Shown here: positions 42,996 to 52,461 of the stretch, piece by piece
Position numbering within the stretch: the first letter of the stretch is position 1
Layout: each line of letters starts with the position of its first letter
NCBI RefSeq assembly: GCF_042650605.1
Contig: NZ_JBHSBN010000002.1
Span: 124,001-188,000, forward strand
Direction: 5' to 3'
Source of the DNA: Micromonospora_J zhanjiangensis
GTDB lineage: Bacteria > Actinomycetota > Actinomycetes > Mycobacteriales > Micromonosporaceae
DNA: 64,000 nucleotides
The notes under the pieces: model-generated
Database searches by the model: none
What the model was told of the DNA's origin: nothing
What the model saw: only the letters and a program-made list of their open reading frames with translations
Translations under genes and position numbers: made by a program

Positions 42996-44105
42996 GTGAC
43001 GCCACCGACCCCGGGTCGGACGGCGCACGCGCCCCGGCGGTTGCCCGGTGCACCGGCTCCCTTCGACGTCGACCGTTTACCCACGGTCGGCGTACCGGTG
43101 GAGCCGGGCACCGTGCGGATCGCCGTCGACCTCCTCGGCGGGGACGATGCTCCCGCCGTCGTGGTTGACGGCGCTCTGCGGGCGCTGAGCGCCGACCCGG
43201 ACCTTCACCTGCTGCTCGTCGGCCCGCCCGAGGTGGCCGACGGGCTGCTTCGCGTACTCGAACCGGACGTCCGCGACCGGGTCGCCGTCCGCCCGGTCGG
43301 AGCCCGGCCGTCCGTTCCCGCCGGGGTACGGAACGGGTCCGCCCACGGCGCCGTCGGATCCCACCGCTCGGCCGGGCTGTCGGTCCGCGGCGCGGTGGAC
43401 GCCGTGCTGGCCGGCGACGCGGACGCGGTGGTCTCCGCCGGTTCGACCGCGGCGACCGTCACCGCAGCCGCCCTCGGGTTCGGCCGCTGGCCGCAGGTCC
43501 GCCGCCCCGCCCTGGTCGCCACGATGCCGGCGGTGGCAGGCCCGGTGGTCCTGCTCGACGTCGGCGGCTCGGTGGAGGCCCAGCCGGCGACGCTCGCCCG
43601 GCACGCCGCCCTCGGCGCCGCCTACGCGGCGGCCGCCCACGGGCTGGCCCGGCCCCGGGTGGGCCTGCTCTCGATCGGCACCGAACCGGGCAAGGGGGAT
43701 CGCGCCCGGCGGGCCGCCGACCCGGTGCTGGCCGACGCGACCCTGCCGTGCGGTGGTCGCTACGTCGGCCTCGTCGAGGGGTACGACGTCTCGCTCGGCG
43801 ACCGGGCCGACGTCGTGGTCACCGACGGCTTCACCGGAAACGTCCTGCTCAAGGGCATCGAAGGCGCGTACGCGATGGCCGGTGGCCCGACCGCCGGCAG
43901 TGGCGGTCCACCACGCGCGGCGGCCCTGCTCGGCGTCGCCGGCACCGTGGTGGTCTGCCACGGCGCCGCCGCCGACTACGATCTCGCCTCCGGCATCGCC
44001 CTCGCCGCCCACCTGCACCGGCGGGACGCGATCTCGACGATCTCCGCCCTGCTCGCCGCACCCAGCCGGAACGACCAACCGACGGACACCGAGGTACGCG
44101 CATGA
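42996..44105 (+). CDS. plsX: Phosphate acyltransferase PlsX
   Basis: Makes acyl-phosphate from acyl-ACP for phospholipid synthesis. 369 residues from the GTG at 42996, 14 bases after rpmF. The N-terminal motif is VRIAVDLLGGDDAP in place of the usual DAMGGDHAP, so two residues of the signature differ. VSAGSTAATVTAAAL, LLSIGTEPGKGD and VVTDGFTGNVLLK are well conserved. The first 40 residues are an extra Pro-rich extension. Overlaps rnc (ATGA). Confidence 0.92.
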   Translation: MTPPTPGRTAHAPRRLPGAPAPFDVDRLPTVGVPVEPGTVRIAVDLLGGDDAPAVVVDGALRALSADPDLHLLLVGPPEVADGLLRVLEPDVRDRVAVRPVGARPSVPAGVRNGSAHGAVGSHRSAGLSVRGAVDAVLAGDADAVVSAGSTAATVTAAALGFGRWPQVRRPALVATMPAVAGPVVLLDVGGSVEAQPATLARHAALGAAYAAAAHGLARPRVGLLSIGTEPGKGDRARRAADPVLADATLPCGGRYVGLVEGYDVSLGDRADVVVTDGFTGNVLLKGIEGAYAMAGGPTAGSGGPPRAAALLGVAGTVVVCHGAAADYDLASGIALAAHLHRRDAISTISALLAAPSRNDQPTDTEVRA

Positions 44106-44980
44106 CCAACGACAAGCGGCGCCGAGCGCCGGTCGGCCATCTGGAGGCGGCGTTCGGCGTCTCGCTGGAACCGGAGCTGCTGGAGCGGGCCCTGACCCAC
44201 CGCTCCTACGCGTACGAGAACGGTGGCCTGCCCACCAACGAGCGGCTGGAGTTCCTCGGCGACTCGGTCCTCGGTGTGGTCATCACGACGGCCCTGTTCC
44301 ACAACCACCCGGATCTGCCCGAGGGGCAGCTCGCCAAGCTGCGGGCCAGCGTGGTCAACATGCGGGCGCTGGCCGACGTGGCCCGCCGGCTCGGCCCCGA
44401 GGGGCTCGGCCCCTATTTGCTGCTGGGCAAGGGGGAGGAGGCCACCGGCGGGCGGGACAAGGCGAGCATCCTGGCCGACACCCTGGAGGCCCTGCTCGGG
44501 GCGATCTACCTGCAGCACGGGCTGGAGACCACCGGCAAGGTCATCCACCTGCTGTTCGACCCGCTGATGGCCGAGTCCGCCGGCCGGGGGGCCGCCCTGG
44601 ACTGGAAGACCAGCCTTCAGGAGCTGACCGCCGCGCTCGGCCTCGGCGTCCCGGAGTACCGGATCGACGACGCCGGTCCCGACCACGCGAAGACCTTCAC
44701 CGCCTGGGTGGTGGTGGCCGGCACCCGGTACGGCGGCGCGGACGGGCGGAGCAAGAAGGAAGCCGAGCAGCGGGCCGCCGAGGCGGCCTGGCGGGAGTTG
44801 TCCGAACAGGTCGCCGAGCCGGCGGGCACCCCGGCCGTCGAGCCGACCGTACCGGCCGAGTCGCCCACGGACCTGGCCGCACCGGCCGACCCGACCGACC
44901 CTGCGGTGCCGGTCGATATGGGTGACCCGGCCGACGGCGAGGTGGTGCCGCCGGCCGCCGGACCGGTGCCGCGTGCCTGA
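44102..44980 (+). CDS. rnc: Ribonuclease III
   Basis: 292 residues; cuts double-stranded RNA, including rRNA precursors. The catalytic signature NERLEFLGDSVLGVV and the second acidic cluster DTLEALLGAIYL are present, followed by a double-stranded-RNA-binding domain (DWKTSLQELTAALG to AEAAWRELSEQ). A 55-residue Pro/Ala/Asp-rich tail is extra compared with E. coli. The end overlaps mutM by 8 bases. Confidence 0.96.
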   Translation: MTNDKRRRAPVGHLEAAFGVSLEPELLERALTHRSYAYENGGLPTNERLEFLGDSVLGVVITTALFHNHPDLPEGQLAKLRASVVNMRALADVARRLGPEGLGPYLLLGKGEEATGGRDKASILADTLEALLGAIYLQHGLETTGKVIHLLFDPLMAESAGRGAALDWKTSLQELTAALGLGVPEYRIDDAGPDHAKTFTAWVVVAGTRYGGADGRSKKEAEQRAAEAAWRELSEQVAEPAGTPAVEPTVPAESPTDLAAPADPTDPAVPVDMGDPADGEVVPPAAGPVPRA

Positions 44981-45830
44981 GCTGCCCGAGGTCGAGACGG
45001 TCCGGAAGGGCCTGGAGACCTGGGTCACCGGCCGGCGGATCGCGCTGGTCGAGGTCCGCCATCCGCGGGCGATCCGCCGGCACCTGCCGGGCGCCGCGCA
45101 CTTCGCGGCGCTGCTCGCCGGTCGTACGATCACCGCCGCCCGGCGGCGGGGCAAATACCTCTGGCTGCCGCTGGACAGCGGCGACGCGGTGATCGGCCAC
45201 CTGGGGATGTCCGGCCAACTGCTGGTGCAGCCGGCGGACGCGCCCGAGGAGACGCACCTGCGGGTCCGGTTCACCTTCGACGACGACGGGCCCGAGCTGC
45301 GCTTCGTCGACCAGCGCACGTTCGGCGGGCTGGCGGTGTCGGCGGGCGGCGCCGAGCTGCCGTCGGAGATCGCGCACATCGCCCGCGACCCGATGGATCC
45401 GCTCTTCTCCGACACCGGGTTCACCGCAGCCCTGCGCCGTCGGCGTACCGAGGTGAAGCGGGCGCTGCTGGACCAGACGCTCATCTCGGGCGTCGGCAAC
45501 ATCTACGCCGACGAGGCGCTCTGGCGCAGCCGGCTGCACGGCGCCCGACCGACCGACGCGCTGACCCGACCGGCCGCGGATCGGCTGCTCGGACACGTCC
45601 GGGACGTCCTCACCGAGGCGCTCGGCCAGGGCGGCACCAGCTTCGACGCGCTCTACGTCAACGTCAACGGGGAGAGCGGCTACTTCGACCGGTCACTCGA
45701 CGTCTACGGCCGGGAGGGGTTGCCCTGCCACCGGTGCGGCGCGCCGATCCGCCGCGAGGCGTTCATGAACCGCTCGTCGTTCAGCTGCCCGCGCTGCCAG
45801 CCCCGCCCCCGTACCGCCGTCCGGGTCTGA
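44973..45830 (+). CDS. mutM: Formamidopyrimidine-DNA glycosylase
   Basis: 285 residues; removes oxidised purines such as 8-oxoguanine. The N-terminal PELPEVETVRKGLE with catalytic Pro and Glu is intact, as are the helix-two-turn-helix (LISGVGNIYADEALW) and the C-terminal zinc finger CHRC...CPRC. The GTG at 44973 lies inside the end of rnc, so translation is coupled. It ends 21 bases from a convergent gene. Confidence 0.97.
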   Translation: MPELPEVETVRKGLETWVTGRRIALVEVRHPRAIRRHLPGAAHFAALLAGRTITAARRRGKYLWLPLDSGDAVIGHLGMSGQLLVQPADAPEETHLRVRFTFDDDGPELRFVDQRTFGGLAVSAGGAELPSEIAHIARDPMDPLFSDTGFTAALRRRRTEVKRALLDQTLISGVGNIYADEALWRSRLHGARPTDALTRPAADRLLGHVRDVLTEALGQGGTSFDALYVNVNGESGYFDRSLDVYGREGLPCHRCGAPIRREAFMNRSSFSCPRCQPRPRTAVRV

Positions 45831-45851
45831 CCCCGCGGGCCCGGGCCCGGT

Positions 45852-46799
45852 TCAGCGCAGGCACGGCTGGCGCCAGACGCCGAGCGTCCGGTCCTTGCGC
45901 ATCGACGCGAAGCCGTAGCCCAGGCTGGTGGTGCAGAACTCCGCCGTACGGCCGGTGTACTCGACGTGCAGCACCGGCTTCCCGGCGCCGGCGAAGGGCT
46001 GCAGTCGGTCACACTGCCGGTAACGCACGCATTCCTGGTTGACCGCGAAGTCGAAATCGGGCTGCAGGGCCGCCACCTGCGGCAGGTCGTCGACCAGCCC
46101 GGCGGAGAGGCTCAACGAGTGGGCCAGGGCGGCCAGCCGCCGGTTGAACGCCAGCCCGTCGTCGAAGGTCAGCGGAAACCCGGTCCGGTAGGCCCACCCG
46201 TCCACCCGCCCGAAGGCCACCCCGTCGAACCCCTTGCCGCGGCACAACCGCAGCCGGTCGGTCAGCACCGGTTCCAGCACGTCCCACCGGCGGACGTCCA
46301 ACCACCGGGCGTCCCCGCCGGTCGCGCGATCCGGGTCCGCCGGTCGGGACGAGAGGGGCGTACCCGTGGGGGTGAACGCCGGGGTTGCCGGGCCGACGCC
46401 ACCGGTGCCGCCGGGTGGTGCGACGGTCACCCCGGCGGCGGGTGGCGTCGGGGGCCCGACCGGTCCACCGACCGCCGCCGCCGGGAACCGGGTCGCGTCC
46501 GGATCGGTACGGCGTACCGCGCCGGCCTCGACGTAGCAGATCAGCCGCCGTTGCCGGGAGTGCAGCAGTTGGGCGTCGTCGGCCGTCGTGGTCACCGGGT
46601 CGAGCAGGAAGACGTCCGCGTCGACCGAGGTGTCCAGCGCGCCGGTGAGCTGCCACTGCCAGGTGGGCGCCGGTACGGTCCACGGACGCGGTGGCGCGGG
46701 CCGGTCCCGAAACGCCGCACACCCGGCGGCGCAGAGCAGCAGCGCGACCGTGCCCAGCGCCGGCACCATCCGGCGGGCTTCCGACCGCGAGGTCCCCAT
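45852..46799 (-). CDS. Secreted GH114-like (endo-alpha-1,4-polygalactosaminidase family) lipoprotein
   Basis: 315 residues. The N-terminal membrane segment VPALGTVALLLCAAGC ends in a lipobox-like cysteine near residue 27. The domain beginning TWQWQLTGALDTSVDADVFL, with LICYVEAGA, GFDGVAFGRVDGW and FAVNQEC, fits the GH114/DUF297 barrel. A Pro/Gly/Thr-rich insertion of about 50 residues interrupts the barrel after residue 105, which is odd. Substrate unknown; probably a surface polysaccharide. Confidence 0.8.
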   Translation of the reverse strand: MGTSRSEARRMVPALGTVALLLCAAGCAAFRDRPAPPRPWTVPAPTWQWQLTGALDTSVDADVFLLDPVTTTADDAQLLHSRQRRLICYVEAGAVRRTDPDATRFPAAAVGGPVGPPTPPAAGVTVAPPGGTGGVGPATPAFTPTGTPLSSRPADPDRATGGDARWLDVRRWDVLEPVLTDRLRLCRGKGFDGVAFGRVDGWAYRTGFPLTFDDGLAFNRRLAALAHSLSLSAGLVDDLPQVAALQPDFDFAVNQECVRYRQCDRLQPFAGAGKPVLHVEYTGRTAEFCTTSLGYGFASMRKDRTLGVWRQPCLR

Positions 46800-46858
46800 G
46801 GCCACCCCCGAGGGCCCAACGAGTCGCCGGGCGCCCGGGGCGCGGCACCCCGGAAACG

Positions 46859-46895
46859 GCGCGGGGCCGGCCAGGTGGACCGGCCGGCCCCGCGC
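46859..46895 (-). terminator. Hairpin after the CAP-domain gene
   Basis: 14-bp perfect arms, GCGCGGGGCCGGCC (46859-46872) and its complement (46882-46895), with a nine-base loop, just beyond the stop of the leftward CAP-domain gene. Confidence 0.75.
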
Positions 46896-46916
46896 TCGGG
46901 GAGGAAACGGGCGGGA

Positions 46917-48035
46917 CTACCGGGGCGTCCCGAAGTCCTGCGTCCAGTAGAGCCGGCCGTTGCCGGCCGGCACCACGCCGACGCCGATCTGGGTGAAGCC
47001 GCAGTTGAGAATGTTGGCCCGGTGCCCGGGGCTGTTCATCCAGGCGTCCATCACCTCGGCCGGCGTGCGCTGGCCGAACGCCACGTTCTCGCCGATCGAC
47101 CGCCACTGGTAGCCGACCCGGTCGATCCGCTGCTGCATGCTGCTGCCGTCGCTGCCGGTGTGCGACATGTTGTTGTGGCTGGCCTGGTCCTGGGTGTGCA
47201 GCCGGGCGGCCTTCATCAGCAGGTTGTCGACGGTCACCGCGGCACAGCCGGCGCCGGCCCGTTCCTTGTTGACCAGGTCGACGACCTGCTGTTCCTGGCT
47301 GCTGAGACCGGCGGTGACGTTGGTGCGGTCGGACCCGGCGCCGGCGTCCGGCTTGGTGCTGGCCGGCGGCTTGGCCCGGGGGGTGGCCTTGCGGACGGTC
47401 GGCGCGGCGGTGCTCGGCTTCACCGCCGGGCTGGGCGCGCCCGGCGTCGGCGTCGCTCCGTCGGAGGGGTTGAGCAGCGGGGCGTCGGCGCCGGGCAGCG
47501 TCGCGGTGGGCGCGACCGCACCGTCGGCGGACGTCGGGCGGCCGGTGTCGTCGGAACCGGAGGGCAGCAGGAACGCGCCGACGCCCACCATCACCGCCAG
47601 GGTCGCGGCCGCCGCCGCCCCGGCGAACACGGCCGGCCGGGGCAACCGCCGCCGTTCGGTCGGCTCGTCCGTGTCGGCCGGCGGCCGGCCCACCGGTACG
47701 GTGAAGAAGTTCGCGCCGCTGCGGAACTCCCCGCCGTCCGGCTGGGGACAGGCCGCGGACCGGCCGGGGACGGCGTCATAACCGGCGTAGCCGGCGTAAC
47801 CGTCGTAGCCGTCCCGGTCGGACACCTGGTACGGGTCCCGCTGCACCGGCTCGTCGTCGTAGCGCCCGTCGTCGTAGCGGTGGTGTCCGTATGACCGGTA
47901 GGGGTCCCGGTCGTCGGGCCCGGCCGGCTCGCCCTGGTGCCACGGCTCGTCCGTCCGCCGGTAGCCGGGCTGATCGCCGGGGTCCGGGCGCCGGTAGTGC
48001 CGGTCGGGGTCGAGCGGGTCGTTCCACCCGTGCAC
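46917..48035 (-). CDS. Membrane-anchored CAP/SCP-domain protein
   Basis: 372 residues. A cytoplasmic N-terminus rich in Asp, Tyr and Arg (with a GYDGYAGYAGYD repeat) is followed by one membrane helix near residue 140 (FAGAAAAATLAVMVGVGAFL). A Pro/Thr-rich linker leads to a C-terminal CAP domain of about 120 residues (VVDLVNKERAGAGC, HTGSDGSSMQQRIDRVGYQW, SIGENVAFGQ, NSPGHRANILNCGF). CAP domains are extracellular and often linked to the cell wall. GTG at 48035 with GGAGG eight bases upstream. Confidence 0.88.
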   Translation of the reverse strand: MHGWNDPLDPDRHYRRPDPGDQPGYRRTDEPWHQGEPAGPDDRDPYRSYGHHRYDDGRYDDEPVQRDPYQVSDRDGYDGYAGYAGYDAVPGRSAACPQPDGGEFRSGANFFTVPVGRPPADTDEPTERRRLPRPAVFAGAAAAATLAVMVGVGAFLLPSGSDDTGRPTSADGAVAPTATLPGADAPLLNPSDGATPTPGAPSPAVKPSTAAPTVRKATPRAKPPASTKPDAGAGSDRTNVTAGLSSQEQQVVDLVNKERAGAGCAAVTVDNLLMKAARLHTQDQASHNNMSHTGSDGSSMQQRIDRVGYQWRSIGENVAFGQRTPAEVMDAWMNSPGHRANILNCGFTQIGVGVVPAGNGRLYWTQDFGTPR

Positions 48036-48415
48036 GAGAAATCCTCCACTGGATCGCCGATGAGCTGCCGTGGGGGAAGCTACGGGCGCCCGGATGCCGG
48101 GGGCAACGCGGCTAAGGAAGAAATAAGGCGGAGCCAAAGATCCACATGAACGACGTCCCGGTTCGCTGACGGTAGACTTCACATGTCCGAACAGTGATGT
48201 CGTTCGTGCCTTGTGGCGGCCTGCGAAGCCGGGGGCTGGCTGACGCGTGAGTGACCCGCGTCTCAGTGAAACTTGACTAAGCGGGTAGGTCGGCACACTA
48301 TAGAAGGGTCGCCAGTCGCGCCCGGTCATGCCCGTGTGAAGTCGCGGGATGCAGTCGCGAACAGCTGGGCGCGCGTTGGACCGGCCTTTCCGGCAGCGCA
48401 TAACAAGGAGACGAA
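48036..48415. other. 380-base divergent leader region
   Basis: No protein gene seen. On the leftward side the leader of the CAP gene (48055-48131) can fold and ends with CAGCTCATCGGCG (leftward strand), vaguely like the 3' end of the c-di-AMP (ydaO) riboswitch; this is weak. On the rightward side TTGACT (48273-48278) and TATAGA (48299-48304) could form a promoter with a wide 20-base spacer. The small coiled-coil gene is preceded by AAGGAG. Confidence 0.35.
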
Positions 48416-48610
48416 ATGGCGAAGGCCCTCTACGGCCACGTTGGTGCGGCGCCCGAACGGCGGTTGCTCGACGAGGTCACCCGACTGCGTGCCAGGGTTC
48501 AGGCGCTGGAGTTCGAGACGACCCGGCTGCGTGCCGAGAATGATCGACTCGCGGCGGCGGCCGCCGAGGCGCATGACCTCATGCGGCTCACCGAGCCCGC
48601 CCTGACCTGA
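48416..48610 (+). CDS. Small coiled-coil protein of unknown function
   Basis: 64 residues: MAKALYGHVGAAPERRLLDE, then a continuous heptad-like helix (VTRLRARVQALEFETTRLRA). Similar short proteins starting MAKALYGHVG occur widely in actinobacteria without known function. Good ribosome-binding site AAGGAG. It sits alone between its own promoter and a hairpin. Confidence 0.75.
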   Translation: MAKALYGHVGAAPERRLLDEVTRLRARVQALEFETTRLRAENDRLAAAAAEAHDLMRLTEPALT

Positions 48611-48616
48611 GCAACA

Positions 48617-48636
48617 GGGCGCCCGAGCGGGCGCCC
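48617..48636 (+). terminator. Hairpin after the small coiled-coil gene
   Basis: GGGCGCCCG (48617-48625) and its complement (48628-48636) six bases after the stop. A second, imperfect G+C hairpin follows at 48671-48699. Confidence 0.6.
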
Positions 48637-48876
48637 GACGGTCGGACAACTGAAAATCGCACCAGAAAACGCGCGCCGACACCCATTGTGCCGGCGCGCA
48701 GTGCTGTCCGACGGGGCGCGTGACCAGGCAGCGGGTAGGCTGACGGCGCGCCCCGTGCCGTACCGGGCGTAGCTGGGCGTTAGGCTCCGGGACGACCAGG
48801 CCCCGCAGCGCGGGCGGGCCGGCAGTGCCAGCAGGCGGCGCTGCCCGGCGGGCCCGCCGGACGAGGATCGCCGAAC

Positions 48877-51800
48877 GTGTATCTCAAGACCCTGACGGTG
48901 AAGGGCTTCAAATCCTTCGCCTCCGCGACGACGCTCAAGCTGGAGCCGGGCATCACCTGCGTGGTGGGCCCCAACGGCTCCGGCAAGTCCAACGTCGTCG
49001 ACGCCATCGCCTGGGTGCTCGGCGAACACAGCGCCAAGGCGCTGCGGGGCGGCAAGATGGAGGACGTGATCTTCGCCGGCACCGCCGGCCGGGCGCCGCT
49101 GGGTCGGGCCGAGGTCACCCTCACCATCGACAACACCGACGGTGCGCTGCCGATCGACTACACCGAGGTGTCGATCACCCGCCGGATGTTCCGCTCCGGC
49201 GAGAGCGAGTACGAGATCAACGGCAACTCCTGCCGGCTGCTGGACATCCAGGAACTGCTCTCCGACTCCGGCATCGGCCGGGAGATGCACGTCATCGTCG
49301 GTCAGGGGCAACTCGACGCCGTGCTGCACGCCAAGCCGGAGGACCGCCGGGCGTTCATCGAGGAGGCGGCCGGCGTACTCAAGCACCGCAAGCGCAAGGA
49401 AAAGGCGCTGCGCAAGCTCGACGCGATGCAGACCAACCTCAACCGGCTGACCGACCTGACCGCCGAGCTGCGTCGCCAGCTCAAGCCGCTGGGCCGGCAG
49501 GCCGAGGTGGCCCGGCGCGCCGCCGGCATCCAGGCCACCCTGCGCGACGCCCGGCTGCGGTTGCTCGCCGACGACCTGTACACGCTGCGGGCCACCTTGG
49601 ACAAGGAGATCGCCGACGAGACGGCGGTGCGGGAACGCCGGGAACAGGTCGAGGCCGAGCACACCGAGATCCAGTACCGGCTGGCCGAACTGGAGGCCGC
49701 GCTGGCCGAGGACGCGCCGCTGCTCGCCGCCGCGCAGGACGCCTGGTACAAGCTCTCCGCGCTGCAGGAACGGTTCCGGTCCACCGAGCAGTTGGCCCGG
49801 GAGCGGCTGCGGCACCTGAGCGCCACGCCGGACGACGAGCGGCCCGGCCGGGACCCGGACCAGCTGGACGCCGAGGCGGCGAAGGTCCGCGACCAGGAGG
49901 AGGAACTGCGGGCGGCGCTCACCGACGACCAGGTCCGGCTGGCCGAGGCGGTCGAGCACCGGCAGGAGCTGGAACGGCAGTTGGCCGCGGCCGAGCGGGC
50001 GCTGGTCACCGCGGCCAAGGCGCTCGCCGACCGACGGGAGGGGCTGGCCAAGCTGACCGGCCAGGTCAACTCGGCCCGGGCCCGGACCACCAGCGCCGCC
50101 GAGGAGATCGCCCGGCTCGCGGCGGCGCACGCCGACGCCCAGGCCCGCGCCGAGCAGGCGCAGACCGAACTGGACGCGGTCGCCGAGCAATCCAGCGAGG
50201 CCGACCGGGACAACGCCGACCTGGACGCCCGGCACGCCGAGGCGCAGGCCGCCCACGACCGGGCCGCGGCCACGGTACGCGCGCTGTCCGACGCGGAACG
50301 GGCGGCCGAGAAGGACGCCGCGACCTGGAAGGCCCGCGAGGAGGCGCTGGCCATGGGGCTGCGCCGCAAGGACGGCGCCGGCACGCTGCTGGCCCGGGCG
50401 GACGAGGTGCCCGGCCTGCTCGGTGGCCTGGCCGGGATGCTGACCGTCGCACCGGGGCACGAGGCGGCGTTGGCCGCCGCCCTGGGCGCGCTCGCCGACG
50501 CGGTCGCGGTGGCCGGGGTGGACGAGGCGGCCGAGGCGATGCGGTTGCTCAAGATCTCCGACGCGGGCCGGGCCAGTCTGCTGGTCGGCTCGCCGGCCGG
50601 GCCGGGCGATCTCGGCTCGCCCGACGCGCTGCGCCCCGCGCTGCCCGAGGGCGCCCGCTGGGCGCCGGACGTGATCACCTGCTCGGAACAGATCCGTCCT
50701 GCGGTGTACCGGGCGCTGCGCGACGTGGTGCTGGTGCCGGATTTGGCCGCCGCCACCGAGCTGGTGGCCGACCACGCCGAACTGCGCGCGGTCACCCCGG
50801 ACGGCGACGTGGTCGGCGCGTACGCGGCGGCCGGCGGGTCGGCCAAGGCGCCCAGCTTCATCGAGGTGCAGGCCGCCGTCGAGGAGGCCCGCGCCAACCG
50901 GCTGACCGCCGAGCAGACCAGCGCCGAACTGCGCGAGCAACTGGCCGAGGCGCGCGCCGAGGTGGCCGAGCGCAAGGAGGCCGTGGCCGCCGCCGCGGCG
51001 GTCAGGCGGGAGGCCGAGGGACAGCGCAACGCCGCCGCCCGGCGGCTGGCCGAACTCGGTGCCGCCGCCCGGTCGGCCACCGCCGAGACCGACCGGCTGG
51101 CTGAGTCCCGGTCCCGCGCCGAGCAGGCCCGGGAACGGGACCTGGCCGCGCTGGCCGACCTGGAGGAACGGCTGCGCGCCGCCGAGGACCTGCCGCTGGA
51201 CGAGGAACCCTCCGCCGAGGAACGGGACGAACTGGCCCGCTACCTGCCGGCCGCCCGGCAGAACGAGATGGAGGTCCGGCTCGCGGTGCGGACCGCCGAG
51301 GAGCGGGTGGCCTCCATCGCCGGCCGGGCCGACTCGCTGGCCCGGCAGGCCCGCGCCGAACGGGCCGCCCGGGAACGCGCCGCGGCCCGCCGCGCCGCCC
51401 GTACCCGGGGAGCCGGCATCGCCCGGGCCGTCGAGTTCGGTGCCCGGGAGGCCCTGGCCCGGCTCGCGGTGTCGCTGGCCGAGGCCGAGCGGCGCCGGGA
51501 CGAGGTGGCCCGGTCCCGGTCCGCCCGGGAGGCCGAGCTGCAGGAGGTACGCGCGGCGGCCAAGCGGCTCGGCGGCGAGCTGGACCGGCTCACCAACGAG
51601 GTGCACCGGGACGAGGTGGCCCGGGCCGAGCAGCGGCTGCGGATCGAGCAGCTGGAGGCCAAGGCGGCCGAGGACTTCGCGCTGGACGTGGAGACCCTGG
51701 TCGCCGAGTACGGCCCGCGGCAGCCCGTCCCGCCCACCGACGCGGACGTGGCCGCCGCCGAACGGGACGGCAGGCCGGTCCCGGAGCCGGTGCCGTTCGA

Positions 51801-52455
51801 GCGTCCGGTGCAGGAGAAGCGGGCCGCCAAGGCGGAACGCGAGCTGGCCCTGCTCGGCAAGGTGAACCCGCTGGCGCTGGAGGAGTTCGCCGCGCTGGAG
51901 GAACGCTTCAAGTTCCTCTCCGAGCAGCTGGAGGACCTCAAGGCCACCCGCAAGGACCTGCTCACCGTGGTCAAGGACGTCGACGACCGGATCCTGGAGG
52001 TCTTCGCCAGCGCGTACGCCGACACCGCCCGCGAGTTCGAGCAGGTCTTCACCGTGCTCTTCCCCGGTGGTGAGGGGCGGCTGGTGCTGACCGACCCGGA
52101 GGACCTGCTCACCACCGGGGTCGAGGTGGAGGCCCGGCCGCCGGGTAAGAAGATCAAGCGGCTGTCGCTGCTGTCCGGTGGCGAGCGGTCGCTCACCGCG
52201 GTGGCGATGCTGGTGGCCATCTTCCGGGCCCGGCCCAGCCCGTTCTACATCATGGACGAGGTGGAGGCGGCCCTCGACGACGTCAACCTGGGCCGGCTGA
52301 TCACCCTGATGGCGCAGCTGCGGGAGAAGAGCCAGCTGATCATCATCACCCACCAGAAGCGCACCATGGAGGTCGCCGACGCGCTGTACGGCGTCACCAT
52401 GCGCGGCGGCGTGACCCAGGTGATCAGCCAGCGACTCAACAACGAAGAGGAATGA
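48877..52455 (+). CDS. smc: Chromosome segregation protein SMC
   Basis: 1,192 residues, standard length. The head has Walker A GPNGSGKSN at 31-39, and the C-terminal lobe has the signature LLSGGERSLTAVAM and Walker B FYIMDEVEAALDD. Two long coiled coils surround a hinge at about residues 510-660 (VPGLLGGLAGMLTVAPGHEA). SMC with ScpAB organises and separates chromosomes. GTG start. A TAGGCT at 48781-48786 may be the promoter -10, giving a leader of about 90 bases. Confidence 0.97.
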   Translation: MYLKTLTVKGFKSFASATTLKLEPGITCVVGPNGSGKSNVVDAIAWVLGEHSAKALRGGKMEDVIFAGTAGRAPLGRAEVTLTIDNTDGALPIDYTEVSITRRMFRSGESEYEINGNSCRLLDIQELLSDSGIGREMHVIVGQGQLDAVLHAKPEDRRAFIEEAAGVLKHRKRKEKALRKLDAMQTNLNRLTDLTAELRRQLKPLGRQAEVARRAAGIQATLRDARLRLLADDLYTLRATLDKEIADETAVRERREQVEAEHTEIQYRLAELEAALAEDAPLLAAAQDAWYKLSALQERFRSTEQLARERLRHLSATPDDERPGRDPDQLDAEAAKVRDQEEELRAALTDDQVRLAEAVEHRQELERQLAAAERALVTAAKALADRREGLAKLTGQVNSARARTTSAAEEIARLAAAHADAQARAEQAQTELDAVAEQSSEADRDNADLDARHAEAQAAHDRAAATVRALSDAERAAEKDAATWKAREEALAMGLRRKDGAGTLLARADEVPGLLGGLAGMLTVAPGHEAALAAALGALADAVAVAGVDEAAEAMRLLKISDAGRASLLVGSPAGPGDLGSPDALRPALPEGARWAPDVITCSEQIRPAVYRALRDVVLVPDLAAATELVADHAELRAVTPDGDVVGAYAAAGGSAKAPSFIEVQAAVEEARANRLTAEQTSAELREQLAEARAEVAERKEAVAAAAAVRREAEGQRNAAARRLAELGAAARSATAETDRLAESRSRAEQARERDLAALADLEERLRAAEDLPLDEEPSAEERDELARYLPAARQNEMEVRLAVRTAEERVASIAGRADSLARQARAERAARERAAARRAARTRGAGIARAVEFGAREALARLAVSLAEAERRRDEVARSRSAREAELQEVRAAAKRLGGELDRLTNEVHRDEVARAEQRLRIEQLEAKAAEDFALDVETLVAEYGPRQPVPPTDADVAAAERDGRPVPEPVPFERPVQEKRAAKAERELALLGKVNPLALEEFAALEERFKFLSEQLEDLKATRKDLLTVVKDVDDRILEVFASAYADTAREFEQVFTVLFPGGEGRLVLTDPEDLLTTGVEVEARPPGKKIKRLSLLSGGERSLTAVAMLVAIFRARPSPFYIMDEVEAALDDVNLGRLITLMAQLREKSQLIIITHQKRTMEVADALYGVTMRGGVTQVISQRLNNEEE

Positions 52456-52461
52456 CCCAGA

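Noticed and set aside
48177..48191. CTTCACATGTCCGAA occurs here and again at 60696-60710
   Set aside because: A 15-base match can occur by chance in 64 kb and the surrounding sequence differs.
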